A stretch of 64,000 bases of DNA from an uncultured Pseudanabaenaceae cyanobacterium. Lineage in GTDB: Bacteria; Cyanobacteriota; Cyanobacteriia; Pseudanabaenales; Pseudanabaenaceae. Position numbers and translations under genes: made by a program. The notes under the pieces were generated by a model. That model made no database searches and was not told the DNA's origin. It saw only the letters and a list, made by a program, of their open reading frames with translations. Position 1 is the stretch's first letter; the number at the start of each line of letters is the position of its first letter. Below are positions 1 to 8,190 of the stretch, piece by piece. Where the stretch lies: positions 1-64,000 of the forward strand of contig CALGKB010000008.1 in the NCBI GenBank assembly GCA_937927915.1, given 5' to 3'.

Positions 1-1083
1 ACCCTTGCCCTGTTCCCCTGCTCTGGCTGCCTCTACAGCAGCATTCAACGCCAAGATGTTGGTTTGATTGGCAATGTCTGCTACCAGGTCAGAAACAGTA
101 GAAATTTGGGCTGTTTGTTCACTCAGTTGTACAATTTTTTCCGCAATGGCGGTCACCTTGTCTTTGACGGTGCTGATGCCCTGCAGAGTCTGTTGTACTG
201 ATTGGCTGCCTGTGTTACATAATTCCAAACTCTTTTGAGCGTTGGTGGAGGAAGCGATCGCTTGTTCTGCCGACTGACGGGAGGATGCCCCTAATTCTTC
301 CATTGTGGTTGTGGTTTGGTTGACGGAGACTGCCTGTTGGGAAATAACTTTTTCCTGTTCTGCCATAGAAGCAGCAATTTGAGAAGTAATACTAGCTAGT
401 TCTGCAGTGGTTTTGCTGATACTTTTGGTAATCAACTGGGCAATGAACACCCCTATACCAGGGGAAGCAACTGCTGTCAGTATTAAACCCAGGACAGAGA
501 ATGTGATACTGCGATTCAGGGCATCACTTGTCAGCTTGCGCTTGACAGTAGAAGTTTCCTGTAATAGCTTGATCATTTCATCTTTCAGGGCAACGATCTG
601 GTCAATTACCTGCTGGTTCTCTGGGGAAAACCAAAACTTAGATGCATCTGTTACTCTACCAGCTTTTGCTAACTCCAAAACGCGTTGAATATTTTTGTTA
701 TTCTGGTCAATCAGTTTTTCTAGCTCGCCTAGCTTCGCCTCAACCTGCTCAAAATTCAATAAATCGGGCTTACTTGCCAGTATCTCCTTGCTTTTGTCTT
801 TTAACTCCTGGTTCCGCTTCTGTAGCTTTTCTAATTCCGCTAGATTTGCAGATTTTTGACGATCCGATAAAAGATACTCACTGAGATTATGCTCCTTTCT
901 TGCTGTCACAAAGCTGTCTTCTAGTAAGGTACGCAACAGATTGTTGGCAGCACGACTGTCAGTTAGACGCCTCTTAGTATTGCTGACCTCTAAAAAAACC
1001 AGCATTGTAGACACAAAGGCAATCACGATCGGTACACTGTACCCTGCCAGGAATTTACCCCGTAATTTCAACCGCTCTAGCAT
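1..1083 (-). CDS. Methyl-accepting chemotaxis protein (3' end outside window)
   Basis: This reading frame is missing from the ORF track because it runs off the window edge. Reading the minus strand from the ATG at 1083 gives about 361 residues beginning MLERLKLRGKFLAGYS. A first membrane segment lies near residues 12-32. A periplasmic or helical sensory region of about 150 residues follows, then a second membrane segment near residue 180 (LGLILTAVA). The cytoplasmic part carries the hallmark signalling-hairpin motif NILALNAAVEAARAGEQGKG, which ends at the window edge. I see no clear HAMP domain after the second membrane segment. It is the last visible gene of a run with a double CheW, a PATAN regulator and CheR, so it is probably the receptor of that pathway. 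A CheA kinase would be expected beyond the edge but cannot be seen. Confidence 0.93.
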   Translation of the reverse strand, partial: MLERLKLRGKFLAGYSVPIVIAFVSTMLVFLEVSNTKRRLTDSRAANNLLRTLLEDSFVTARKEHNLSEYLLSDRQKSANLAELEKLQKRNQELKDKSKEILASKPDLLNFEQVEAKLGELEKLIDQNNKNIQRVLELAKAGRVTDASKFWFSPENQQVIDQIVALKDEMIKLLQETSTVKRKLTSDALNRSITFSVLGLILTAVASPGIGVFIAQLITKSISKTTAELASITSQIAASMAEQEKVISQQAVSVNQTTTTMEELGASSRQSAEQAIASSTNAQKSLELCNTGSQSVQQTLQGISTVKDKVTAIAEKIVQLSEQTAQISTVSDLVADIANQTNILALNAAVEAARAGEQGKG

Positions 1084-1108
1084 AGAACCTATCCTCCCCA
1101 ACCCCAAA

Positions 1109-2080
1109 TTAAACTTTACTCAACAAATCTGGTAGATCAATAATTGTAATCACTTCATTCTCCAGTATAGCAGTACCCATAACTCCTTGGGTAGCCTCCT
1201 TACTTAGCTTAACTGAGACTAAATCTACATCTGTTATATTCCTGATTTCATCTACAGCAATTGCCACATTTGAGTTGTGGGACTGAGTCACGATCGCTTT
1301 ATTCTTAGCCTGTCCTTGCGTGGGGAGTCCCATAAGGGCGCGAATATTGATTAGAGTCACTATTTCACTGCGTAGATTTATATTCCCCAGAATAAAATCG
1401 GGACTAAAGGGGACGGGAAAAAACTGGTCAAATACGACGAATTCCCTTACCTGTTCTAGGGGAATGCCGATTACCTCATTGTCTATCTCAGCTAGAGCAA
1501 GGAGAAAATGCTCTTGTACCTGTTCCTGCTTTTGCTGACTCAAGTTGAGCCGCCGCTGATAGAAAACTGCCTGCTCTTGGGGGGTAGCATCAGGAGCAAA
1601 ACGACTGTAAAAATCTCCTAGACTATCGCTGACGGCAACTGTAGATAGTTCACTCACTGCTTGGGGTGCACGAATTAGAGTAGCAGGATTGATAAGAGGC
1701 AAAATTTGTTCCCCTATTCTCCCTACTCCCCCTAAAAAGCTGCTCAAAGGCGGATTGAATTCCTCCCTCAAGATGTCGATCAAATTACCAGGAAGTTCTA
1801 TTATTTCTATGACCCGATCGACTATTATCCCCGCTGTTACGCCGTCGATATTAACTACTACTAAATTGTCTGTTATGCTGCACCTCGGCTCTGCTATGCC
1901 TAAGCGTCGGGCTAAATGAATTACTGGTAAAGTTTGACCCCGCCGATCGATAATTCCTACCACATCTCCAGGGGCATCAGGCAGGGGGGTAATCTCTGGT
2001 AGCAATAAAATTTCTTCCACTACTTCTAGGGGCAATCCAAAAGTCTGGGACTGTAAACCTATCTGTAGGTAACTAAACAT
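1109..2080 (-). CDS. CheW-like coupling protein with two CheW domains
   Basis: CheW domains couple chemoreceptors to the histidine kinase CheA. At 323 residues this protein is about twice the usual CheW length, and two CheW-like units can be read: roughly residues 3-140 (FGLPLEVVEEILLLPEITPL, VVGIIDRRGQTLPVI) and residues 185-320 (VIGIPLEQVREFVVF, GNINLRSEIVTLI). The start codon overlaps the end of the upstream PATAN regulator gene by 8 bp, and the MCP gene follows 25 bp downstream, so the three are probably cotranscribed. Cyanobacterial phototaxis loci usually encode a single-domain CheW such as PixI; a tandem version could bridge two receptor or kinase contacts. That bridging role is inference. 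Confidence 0.9.
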   Translation of the reverse strand: MFSYLQIGLQSQTFGLPLEVVEEILLLPEITPLPDAPGDVVGIIDRRGQTLPVIHLARRLGIAEPRCSITDNLVVVNIDGVTAGIIVDRVIEIIELPGNLIDILREEFNPPLSSFLGGVGRIGEQILPLINPATLIRAPQAVSELSTVAVSDSLGDFYSRFAPDATPQEQAVFYQRRLNLSQQKQEQVQEHFLLALAEIDNEVIGIPLEQVREFVVFDQFFPVPFSPDFILGNINLRSEIVTLINIRALMGLPTQGQAKNKAIVTQSHNSNVAIAVDEIRNITDVDLVSVKLSKEATQGVMGTAILENEVITIIDLPDLLSKV

Positions 2081-3212
2081 ACTCGCGGATTGCCTCTAAT
2101 AATTCATCAGGATTGACTGGCTTGGTTAAGTAGCGATTTGTACCCGCTAAATGCCCCTTTGCCCGATCGATTAACCCATCCTTTGCTGTTAGCATAATCA
2201 CAGGGGTATCTTTAAACTTGCTGATCTTACGGATAGTACGGCAAAATTCAAAACCATCAATTTCAGGCATCGTCACATCCAAAAGAATAAGGTCAACATG
2301 GGTACGGTTGAGAACCCCCAACGCCTCCATAGCACTGCCAGCACAGATGACTTCGTAATCACTGCTAAGAGTTTTGCGGAGCATGGATTGCACGATCGGG
2401 CTGTCATCAACACTTAAAATCACAGGAACAGTTTTTGTTTTGGTCTCATTCGTATTAGAAATGTGATGGATTTCAATTAAACCTTCCTGTACCCAATGAT
2501 AGTAGAGGGGAGCCAGCACAAGGGGGTCTTGCTCTAGTGCTTCTGCAATGTCAGCGATCGTGCGCTCTCCATTTACCCATTTCTCCAGGTGTACCAGGGT
2601 GGCTTTGTGGGTGATTGTCTGCAGTACCCCGTTGTGTACAACGGGAATGTCCTCCAAGGAGCGAATTACAGGGGCATATTGCCGCCACTTCTTTTGCCGT
2701 TGCGCCAGTTGCTGGAAAACCTCTGTACAACTAAACCGATGCTGGTCCTCACCAAACCCTAGGTCAATCTTGACATTCTCATGGAGGTCAACCACGCACT
2801 GATGGGGTAATAATCGCTCCAAAATAATCAGCACCCGTTGTAAGCAAAACTTCTCTACATCCTCCCAGGTGATAGCTTTGGTAGAAACGATCGTGTGTAA
2901 CACTTCGTAGGTGGAGCCTGTGCCCAGGTCAACACGGCGGGAAACAAAATCTAGCAGCGAGTCAATGTAACCCAGCTTCAGACTCTTGCCCAGAATGTTG
3001 ATGAAATCTTTGTTAGAGGGAATATATGGATTGGCAAAGGTTAGACTGCCGTCCTGTAAAAAACAGAAATATTGCAAAGACCTATCCCTGGCACATGTAC
3101 AGCTCAGCTTAACTGCCCCTGTGTATCCCCCCTTCTGTAGCTCCAGTAGGGACTTACTCAGGCTGTTCTCCCTGACTACTGCCGCCATATTCTCTGCCTT
3201 GTTTACCACCAT
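2073..3212 (-). CDS. PATAN-domain response regulator (PixG/PatA-like)
   Basis: This 379-residue protein has an N-terminal region of about 250 residues resembling the PATAN domain of cyanobacterial regulators such as PatA and PixG. A C-terminal receiver domain spans about residues 258-379. The receiver has the acidic pair (SVDDS), the phospho-accepting aspartate (LILLDVTMP), the conserved threonine (VIMLTAK) and the conserved lysine (YLTKPVN), so it should be phosphorylatable. In Synechocystis-type phototaxis operons PixG sits just upstream of CheY-, CheW- and MCP-type genes; here it directly precedes the double CheW and MCP genes. It probably takes phosphate from the cluster's CheA to control type IV pilus motility. 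The sequence alone cannot separate phototaxis from chemotaxis. Confidence 0.88.
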   Translation of the reverse strand: MVVNKAENMAAVVRENSLSKSLLELQKGGYTGAVKLSCTCARDRSLQYFCFLQDGSLTFANPYIPSNKDFINILGKSLKLGYIDSLLDFVSRRVDLGTGSTYEVLHTIVSTKAITWEDVEKFCLQRVLIILERLLPHQCVVDLHENVKIDLGFGEDQHRFSCTEVFQQLAQRQKKWRQYAPVIRSLEDIPVVHNGVLQTITHKATLVHLEKWVNGERTIADIAEALEQDPLVLAPLYYHWVQEGLIEIHHISNTNETKTKTVPVILSVDDSPIVQSMLRKTLSSDYEVICAGSAMEALGVLNRTHVDLILLDVTMPEIDGFEFCRTIRKISKFKDTPVIMLTAKDGLIDRAKGHLAGTNRYLTKPVNPDELLEAIREYV

Positions 3213-3332
3213 AGTTCCCCCTCAACTCCTACTAAGAAATAGCAAATTATGCATACACTTGTCAAGTAAAATTAAACACTTTTTGCTTCTTACTGTTTTG
3301 TTACTTTCTTGGTGCTTATTTTACTTTTTTGC
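3213..3332 (-). promoter_or_regulatory. AT-rich gap with a possible promoter for the PATAN-CheW-MCP run
   Basis: The gap between cheR and the PATAN gene is AT-rich. On the minus strand it has TTGACA at 3265-3260, a perfect -35 match, but only a weak -10 (TATTTC) at an acceptable distance. A purine-rich GTAGGAGTTGAGGGGG precedes the ATG at 3212. Transcription could start here or read through from cheR. Confidence 0.3.
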
Positions 3333-4673
3333 TCAAATTTTACTCTCTGTGATCTGCTGGAGGAGGGATAGTTTGGCTTGCTGTTCGGGGGTCATAGTGG
3401 CAGCAAGAGGGAGGAGGGCTTGCAGGAGGCGTGCTGCTTGGGTTTCTTCCCGATCGTACAAGTGGAAATCAATTAAATCAAAGTAGGGGGGGATATGATG
3501 AGGGCTAATAAAAATCATACGACGTAGATATTCTTTTGCTTGTTCCCGATCGTTTTGTGCTTCGGCAATTTGGGCAAGGAGATGGAGGGCATCCAGGCAG
3601 GCATGGTCTTGGGCGAGGATTTGCTGACAGATATTCTGGCTAGCTTGGTATTGTCCTTGGTTGGCATAAGCTTTAGCGATGAGGAGGAGCGCTTCTGTGT
3701 CCTGGGGATAGAGAATTAGCCATTGCTGCAACTGGGAAATTGACCCCTGATAGTTACCATTTATAAGCATTTGCCTGCCCTTATCTTTGTGATTTTCTAC
3801 CAGAATCGGCAAAACAGGGGTAGATGGGGTTAACTCATAAGTCTTATGGATAGGCATGCGATAAGTTAATGATTCCGCATAGCTAACCACCTCCAAAGGC
3901 GTGATAGATTGGGCTTGTAATTCTGTATGTCCTGTCAGTAAATATCCCCCCGGTTGCAGGAGATCAATAAATTTGTGGACAACAACTTGAATCTTATCGG
4001 GGTCAAAATAAATGAAAACATTGCGACAGATAATTAAATCTACATTGCCGCCTGTAGAAATAGATAGTTCATCTTCTAAGAGATTGCATTGGTAAAACTT
4101 TGCCATTTGTTTCAAGGAAGCTAGAACTTCCCACCCTTCTATATGACGACGGAAGTATGACGATCGGTAATGGTTTTCTACACCCCGCAATGACCATTCG
4201 GAGTAGATGCCTCGTTTTGCCTTCTCGATCGCCTGCTGGTTGATGTCCACTCCTACAAGGTTGATCTGCCAGTCTTGTAGGTAATAGGGAATCTCTTGCA
4301 AAAGAATGGCGAGGGAATATACTTCCTCTCCTGTGGAACAGCCAGCACTCAGGATTACCAGGTTTTTATCTTTTGCTTTCATTTGTAGGATGTCGGGTAG
4401 GATTTTCTCCCGCAGGAGCTGGATTTGCCCCCGATCGCGTAAAAAGTAGCTTTCCCCTGTGGTAATGAGGGGAGCAAGTTTCTCCCATTCCCCCTTTGCC
4501 TGGGTTCCCGCCAATAACGCGGCGTATTCTCTTTCGTCTGTCAGTCCCAGGTTTTTCATTCTCTGTTTGAGCTTTTGTTGTAAAGTACTGTAGTCTTCGG
4601 GGCGAATTTTGATGCCTGTTTTGTCTTTGATCAATTGCACGATCGCTTGCCAGCTGGGAGAATTGTTTACCAT
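3333..4673 (-). CDS. cheR: CheR-type chemoreceptor glutamate methyltransferase with C-terminal TPR region
   Basis: CheR uses S-adenosylmethionine to methylate glutamates on chemoreceptors. The N-terminal helical domain (residues 1-80) is followed by ITTGESYFLRD, a variant of the conserved ITTNETYFFR motif. The SAM-binding segment LSAGCSTGEEVYSLAI and the conserved VDLIICRNVFIYFD follow. After about residue 290 two or three tetratricopeptide-like repeats appear (GNYQGSISQLQQWL, GQYQASQNICQQIL). This gives 446 residues against about 280 for a minimal CheR. TPR-bearing CheR proteins are common in bacteria with alternative chemosensory pathways, where the repeats bind partners. It lies upstream of the PATAN-CheW-MCP run in the same direction, 120 bp away, and almost certainly serves that receptor. 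Confidence 0.92.
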   Translation of the reverse strand: MVNNSPSWQAIVQLIKDKTGIKIRPEDYSTLQQKLKQRMKNLGLTDEREYAALLAGTQAKGEWEKLAPLITTGESYFLRDRGQIQLLREKILPDILQMKAKDKNLVILSAGCSTGEEVYSLAILLQEIPYYLQDWQINLVGVDINQQAIEKAKRGIYSEWSLRGVENHYRSSYFRRHIEGWEVLASLKQMAKFYQCNLLEDELSISTGGNVDLIICRNVFIYFDPDKIQVVVHKFIDLLQPGGYLLTGHTELQAQSITPLEVVSYAESLTYRMPIHKTYELTPSTPVLPILVENHKDKGRQMLINGNYQGSISQLQQWLILYPQDTEALLLIAKAYANQGQYQASQNICQQILAQDHACLDALHLLAQIAEAQNDREQAKEYLRRMIFISPHHIPPYFDLIDFHLYDREETQAARLLQALLPLAATMTPEQQAKLSLLQQITESKI

Positions 4674-4742
4674 TTGTTACTGTTATGTGTTAACCTAAAC
4701 CCGATTATAGCTTTGTGTTCCCCGGTCCTACGAGGCGTGGTT

Positions 4743-5552
4743 ATGGTACAAAAAACGATCGGTGTGCCTCTTTCGCTGACAGGCATTGGTCTGCATAGTG
4801 GAACAACTGCTACTGTCACTCTTGCACCTGCACCTGCTGATGCCGGTCGCTATTTTGTCATAGATGGTCATAGAGTGCCTGCGACAGTGGCAGAGGTAAA
4901 GGGGACGCTTCTGTGCACGGCAATTGGAGGCATACGGACGGTGGAACATCTCCTCAGTGCGCTGCTGGGCATGGGCATTGACAACGTGGCAATTCATGTA
5001 CAGGGGGAGGAAATCCCTATCCTAGATGGCTCTGCTCTGCCCTGGGTGGAGTTGCTAAATCAGGCTGGCATTGTCTGCCAAGGGGAAAAGCCCTCTCCCC
5101 CTGTCCTACAGTACCCTGTCTGGGTGCAAGAGGAAGACCGCTTTGTTATAGCTATGCCTGCTCCCCAATTGCAATTTACCTACGGTATTGATTTCCCCTC
5201 CAAAGCGATCGGGACTCAGTGGTTTACCTGGCTGCCCCAGGGAGATTATGGGGAAAAAATTGCCCCGGCGCGGACTTTTACCATGGCTGACCAAGTGGAA
5301 AAATTGCGGGCACAGGGGTTAATTCAAGGGGGTAGTTTGGAGAATGCCATCGTGTGTGACGGGGAAAAATGGCTCAACCCGCCCCTGCGCTTTCCCGACG
5401 AACCCTGCCGTCATAAATTGCTGGATTTCATCGGGGATTTGAGTTTGCTCCCCCACCTGCCCATTGCCCACTATCTGGCTTACAAGGCGAGCCATAATTT
5501 GCATATTCAGCTAGCCCGATTGTTATGGGAACGGAACTTTTCTTTAGCCTAA
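4743..5552 (+). CDS. lpxC: UDP-3-O-acyl-N-acetylglucosamine deacetylase LpxC
   Basis: LpxC is the zinc enzyme for the first committed step of lipid A synthesis. I place the start at the ATG at 4743 (MVQKTIGVPLSLTGIGLHSG), which gives the usual N-terminus; the ORF track start at 4635 adds 36 unrelated residues overlapping cheR. The product is 269 residues, typical for cyanobacterial LpxC. Visible signatures are the metal and active-site segment RTVEHLLSALLGMGIDN, EIPILDGSALPWVEL, and RHKLLDFIGDLSLLPHLPIA near the C-terminus. The gene is divergent from cheR, with 69 bp between them for a promoter. No other lpx gene is in the window, unlike clusters in which lpxC, fabZ and lpxA are linked. Confidence 0.96.
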   Translation: MVQKTIGVPLSLTGIGLHSGTTATVTLAPAPADAGRYFVIDGHRVPATVAEVKGTLLCTAIGGIRTVEHLLSALLGMGIDNVAIHVQGEEIPILDGSALPWVELLNQAGIVCQGEKPSPPVLQYPVWVQEEDRFVIAMPAPQLQFTYGIDFPSKAIGTQWFTWLPQGDYGEKIAPARTFTMADQVEKLRAQGLIQGGSLENAIVCDGEKWLNPPLRFPDEPCRHKLLDFIGDLSLLPHLPIAHYLAYKASHNLHIQLARLLWERNFSLA

Positions 5553-5591
5553 TCAGTCTCTAGCGCTATCCACTGAGGGAAAGACAAACCT

Positions 5592-6242
5592 ATGCTCAAA
5601 CAGTTTTTAGTCGGTGTGCTGAGTGTGTTAACAATTAGTCCTGTGCTAGCCCAGGACACGATGATCCGTCGATCGCCCTCCTTCCGCACCTTACCCAATA
5701 CTACTACCCCTAGACCCACCACTGTCAGTCAACGCTTCAATCTACCCCCTGGCCAGCGCCTAGTGACTCGCTACGCTGGTAAGGACACGCTATACATTGC
5801 CACTGGACAGACTCTAGCAACGGAACTAGTGGTGACGCAGCCTGTAGTGGCGGAAAACGGTACAACCCTAATTCCTACTGGGGCAGTAATACGGGGAGAA
5901 TTTGTGCCTGCGCCTGGGGGTTCCCGCTTTGTAGCCAAGGAATTGACTACTAGAGGTGTGACTGTCACCTTGGGGGCGGAGTCAGAACTGATCAACGATG
6001 TCAAAGACCCCAGAGAAACTACAACGGGTAGTATCGTGGGGGATGCTGCCCTAGGTGCTGCTGCGGCTGCTATCCTGGCGGGGATAACGGGAGATAGGGC
6101 GATCGCTACAGAGGAAGTCCTGGCGGGTGCTGCCGCTGGTGTGATCATTGGCAATGTCACTGCCCCCCAAGTTGTAGTTATTCCTCCCGACAGCGTGATC
6201 AACCTCACAACTACCCGCAACCTTGTCTTTGGCACACCCTAG
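5592..6242 (+). CDS. Secreted protein of unknown function
   Basis: A signal peptide is clear ([21 protein letters not shown], cleavage after about residue 20). The mature part has a Thr/Pro-rich linker, a beta-type stretch ([35 protein letters not shown]) and then an alanine/glycine-rich hydrophobic stretch ([25 protein letters not shown]). The beta section and the small-residue stretch loosely resemble the C-terminal region of TrbI/VirB10-like proteins; I would not assign a function from that. It follows lpxC by 39 bp in the same direction. Its TAG stop shares a CTAG palindrome with the stop of the convergent clpP gene. Confidence 0.75.
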   Translation: MLKQFLVGVLSVLTISPVLAQDTMIRRSPSFRTLPNTTTPRPTTVSQRFNLPPGQRLVTRYAGKDTLYIATGQTLATELVVTQPVVAENGTTLIPTGAVIRGEFVPAPGGSRFVAKELTTRGVTVTLGAESELINDVKDPRETTTGSIVGDAALGAAAAAILAGITGDRAIATEEVLAGAAAGVIIGNVTAPQVVVIPPDSVINLTTTRNLVFGTP

Positions 6243-6832
6243 GCGGGACCCTCGATGACCCGATCGATCAACCCATACTCCTTGGCTTCGTAGGCGGACA
6301 TATAGTAGTCGCGGTTCATGTCCCGCTCAATCTTTTCTAGGGGCTGTCCTGTGCGTTTGGCGTATTCTTCGTTGAGGCGACGGCGTAGGCGTAAAATCTC
6401 CTTGGCTTCAATGGCAATGTCGGAGGCTTGACCGCGAATGCCGCCGGAGGGCTGGTGAATCATAATGCGGGAGTGGGGTAGAGCAAACCGTTTACCCTTG
6501 GTGCCCGCCATCAATAAAAATGACCCCATAGAGGCTGCCAGACCAATGCAAATGGTGCAGACATCTGCCTTGATGTGTTGCATGGTGTCAAAAATAGCTA
6601 AACCAGCGCTGACGGAGCCGCCAGGGGAGTTGATGTAAATATAAATATCTTTATCTTTGTCTTCTGAGTCCATGTACAAAAGACGGGCAATGACGGAGTT
6701 GGCTAAGCCATCGGTGACTTCGCCGCTGATAAAAATAATCCGTTCCAAAGATAGGCGTTCGTAGATGCTAATCCACTGCGTGAATGAATCACCGGGATAG
6801 CGATAGGGGACTTTGGGAATTCCAATGGGCAT
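6239..6832 (-). CDS. clpP: ATP-dependent Clp protease proteolytic subunit, ClpP3-like
   Basis: ClpP forms the proteolytic chamber used with Clp ATPases. This 197-residue copy has the catalytic serine (GLAASMGSF), histidine ([10 protein letters not shown]) and aspartate (MNRDYYMSA), so it should be active. Its N-terminus [20 protein letters not shown] resembles cyanobacterial ClpP3 as I remember it. It is the last of three clp genes in a tight run with spacings of 2 and 4 bp, downstream of a second ClpP and a ClpR. In Synechococcus elongatus ClpP3 and ClpR form one mixed ring; this copy is the most likely ClpP3 equivalent. No signal or propeptide is visible. Confidence 0.95.
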   Translation of the reverse strand: MPIGIPKVPYRYPGDSFTQWISIYERLSLERIIFISGEVTDGLANSVIARLLYMDSEDKDKDIYIYINSPGGSVSAGLAIFDTMQHIKADVCTICIGLAASMGSFLLMAGTKGKRFALPHSRIMIHQPSGGIRGQASDIAIEAKEILRLRRRLNEEYAKRTGQPLEKIERDMNRDYYMSAYEAKEYGLIDRVIEGPA

Positions 6833-6834
6833 AT

Positions 6835-7428
6835 CTACTCCTTCGGTTCTAGTACTTTGTCAATTAAGCCGTATTCTTTGGCTGCCTGGGCGGTCAGATA
6901 AAAATCCCGCTGTTGGTCTTTCTCCAGTTTTGCGATCGGTTGCCCTGTGTGCAGATGGAGGATTTCGTTAATGCGTCGATCGAGGCGGAGAATTTCCTCT
7001 GCTTCGATTTGAATGTCACTCGCCTGTCCCTCCACACTGCCAGAGGATTGGTGCAGCATGATTTCTGCGTTGGGGAGAGCAAACCGCTTGCCCTTGGTAC
7101 CCGCTGCCAGGATTACTGCTGCCATCGACATCGCCATACCCACAGCGATCGTGCAGACGTCAGCTTTAATACACTGCATGGTGTCATAGATGGCTAGACC
7201 CGCCCGCACAGAACCGCCAGGGGAGTTGATATAGATGTAGATGTCTTTGTTGTTGTCCTCCGAGTCCATGTAGAGGAGACGGGCGATGACAGAATTGGCT
7301 AGACCATCGGAAATCCTTCCCCCTAAGAAAATAATCCGCTCTAGGGAGAGGCGGTCATAGATAGAAATCCACTGCGTGTAGTTGCTCTGGGGAAAGCGAT
7401 AGGGTACACGGGGGATGTAAACTGGCAT
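6835..7428 (-). CDS. clpP: ATP-dependent Clp protease proteolytic subunit, second diverged copy
   Basis: The 197-residue product is a ClpP with the catalytic serine in a changed context ([14 protein letters not shown] instead of GLAASMGSF), the histidine (EIMLHQSSG) and the aspartate (QQRDFYLTA) retained. It shares the segment [18 protein letters not shown], identical over 18 residues, with the next ClpP downstream, which points to tandem duplication or gene conversion. It sits between the ClpR gene (4 bp upstream) and the ClpP3-like gene (2 bp downstream). The usual cyanobacterial cluster is ClpR plus one ClpP3, so this is an extra subunit. It may join the ClpP3/R ring as a third subunit type; that is inference. 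Confidence 0.94.
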   Translation of the reverse strand: MPVYIPRVPYRFPQSNYTQWISIYDRLSLERIIFLGGRISDGLANSVIARLLYMDSEDNNKDIYIYINSPGGSVRAGLAIYDTMQCIKADVCTIAVGMAMSMAAVILAAGTKGKRFALPNAEIMLHQSSGSVEGQASDIQIEAEEILRLDRRINEILHLHTGQPIAKLEKDQQRDFYLTAQAAKEYGLIDKVLEPKE

Positions 7429-7432
7429 TGCT

Positions 7433-8122
7433 CTAGGCTCCTACGGCGGCGGGAATGGCTTTGGGTAGGTCTTTGGGACTTTCTAACACTTTGTCGATGA
7501 TGCCGTACTCCTTGGCTTCCTGGGGAGTCATGTAGAACATTCTGTCCATGTCCTTGGCAATTTTTTCGGGGGGCTGCCCTGTGTTCTTTGCCAAAATTTC
7601 AATCATTGCCTGCTTGTTCGCCAGGACTTCCTGTGCCTGGATTTGAATGTCAGTGGCTTGTCCCCTAGCTTGACGCTTTGCCTGGTGCAGAATAATCGTG
7701 GCGTTAGGTAAGCTGGCACGGCAACCCTTTGCCCCCGCTGACAGAATCATGGCGGCTGTCCCCATCGCCTGCCCGATACAGATGGTGTGTACAGGGGGTT
7801 TGATGTATTGCATGGTGTCACAGATAGCAAAGGCTTCCGTTTCATAACCGATCGCGTCCCCTGTATACCAGGAAGTGCCGGTGGAGTTGATGTAGAGATA
7901 GATGGGTTTTTCCTTGTCTTCGTACTGTAAATAGAGGAGTTGCGCCACGATCAGTTCTGTGACATCTACCCCTAGTTGGTCCTTGTACTCATCGGGGGAG
8001 ACCAGGGGCAACCCAAAATAGATAATACGCTCTTTTAGCAGGAGGGAGGGGAGGTCAGGGGGAGGGGTGCGGTAATAGGCATCACCGTAGTAGTACGCAG
8101 ATTGCACAGCTGTTGGTTGCAT
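7433..8122 (-). CDS. clpR: ClpR, catalytically inactive Clp protease subunit
   Basis: ClpR is the inactive ClpP homologue of cyanobacteria and plastids that joins ClpP3 in a heptameric ring. The segment that should hold the catalytic serine reads [15 protein letters not shown], so serine is replaced, probably by glycine. The catalytic aspartate position is lost too (MDRMFYMTP), while the histidine remains (IILHQAK). The N-terminus [17 protein letters not shown] is characteristic of ClpR. I chose the ATG at 8122, which gives a start like other cyanobacterial ClpR proteins (about 229 residues); the ORF track begins 17 residues earlier at 8173. The gene leads a three-gene clp run. Confidence 0.93.
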   Translation of the reverse strand: MQPTAVQSAYYYGDAYYRTPPPDLPSLLLKERIIYFGLPLVSPDEYKDQLGVDVTELIVAQLLYLQYEDKEKPIYLYINSTGTSWYTGDAIGYETEAFAICDTMQYIKPPVHTICIGQAMGTAAMILSAGAKGCRASLPNATIILHQAKRQARGQATDIQIQAQEVLANKQAMIEILAKNTGQPPEKIAKDMDRMFYMTPQEAKEYGIIDKVLESPKDLPKAIPAAVGA

Positions 8123-8190
8123 ATTGCCTGGTTGTGATGTGGTAATGCTAGGGTAACACAATCGTTCCAGCAACTGGGTGGGGGAAACCG

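Noticed and set aside
5771-6235. Minus-strand 154-aa ORF opposite the secreted protein
   Set aside because: It mirrors the secreted-protein gene in another frame with Ser/Val/Ala-rich low-complexity sequence and no family match.
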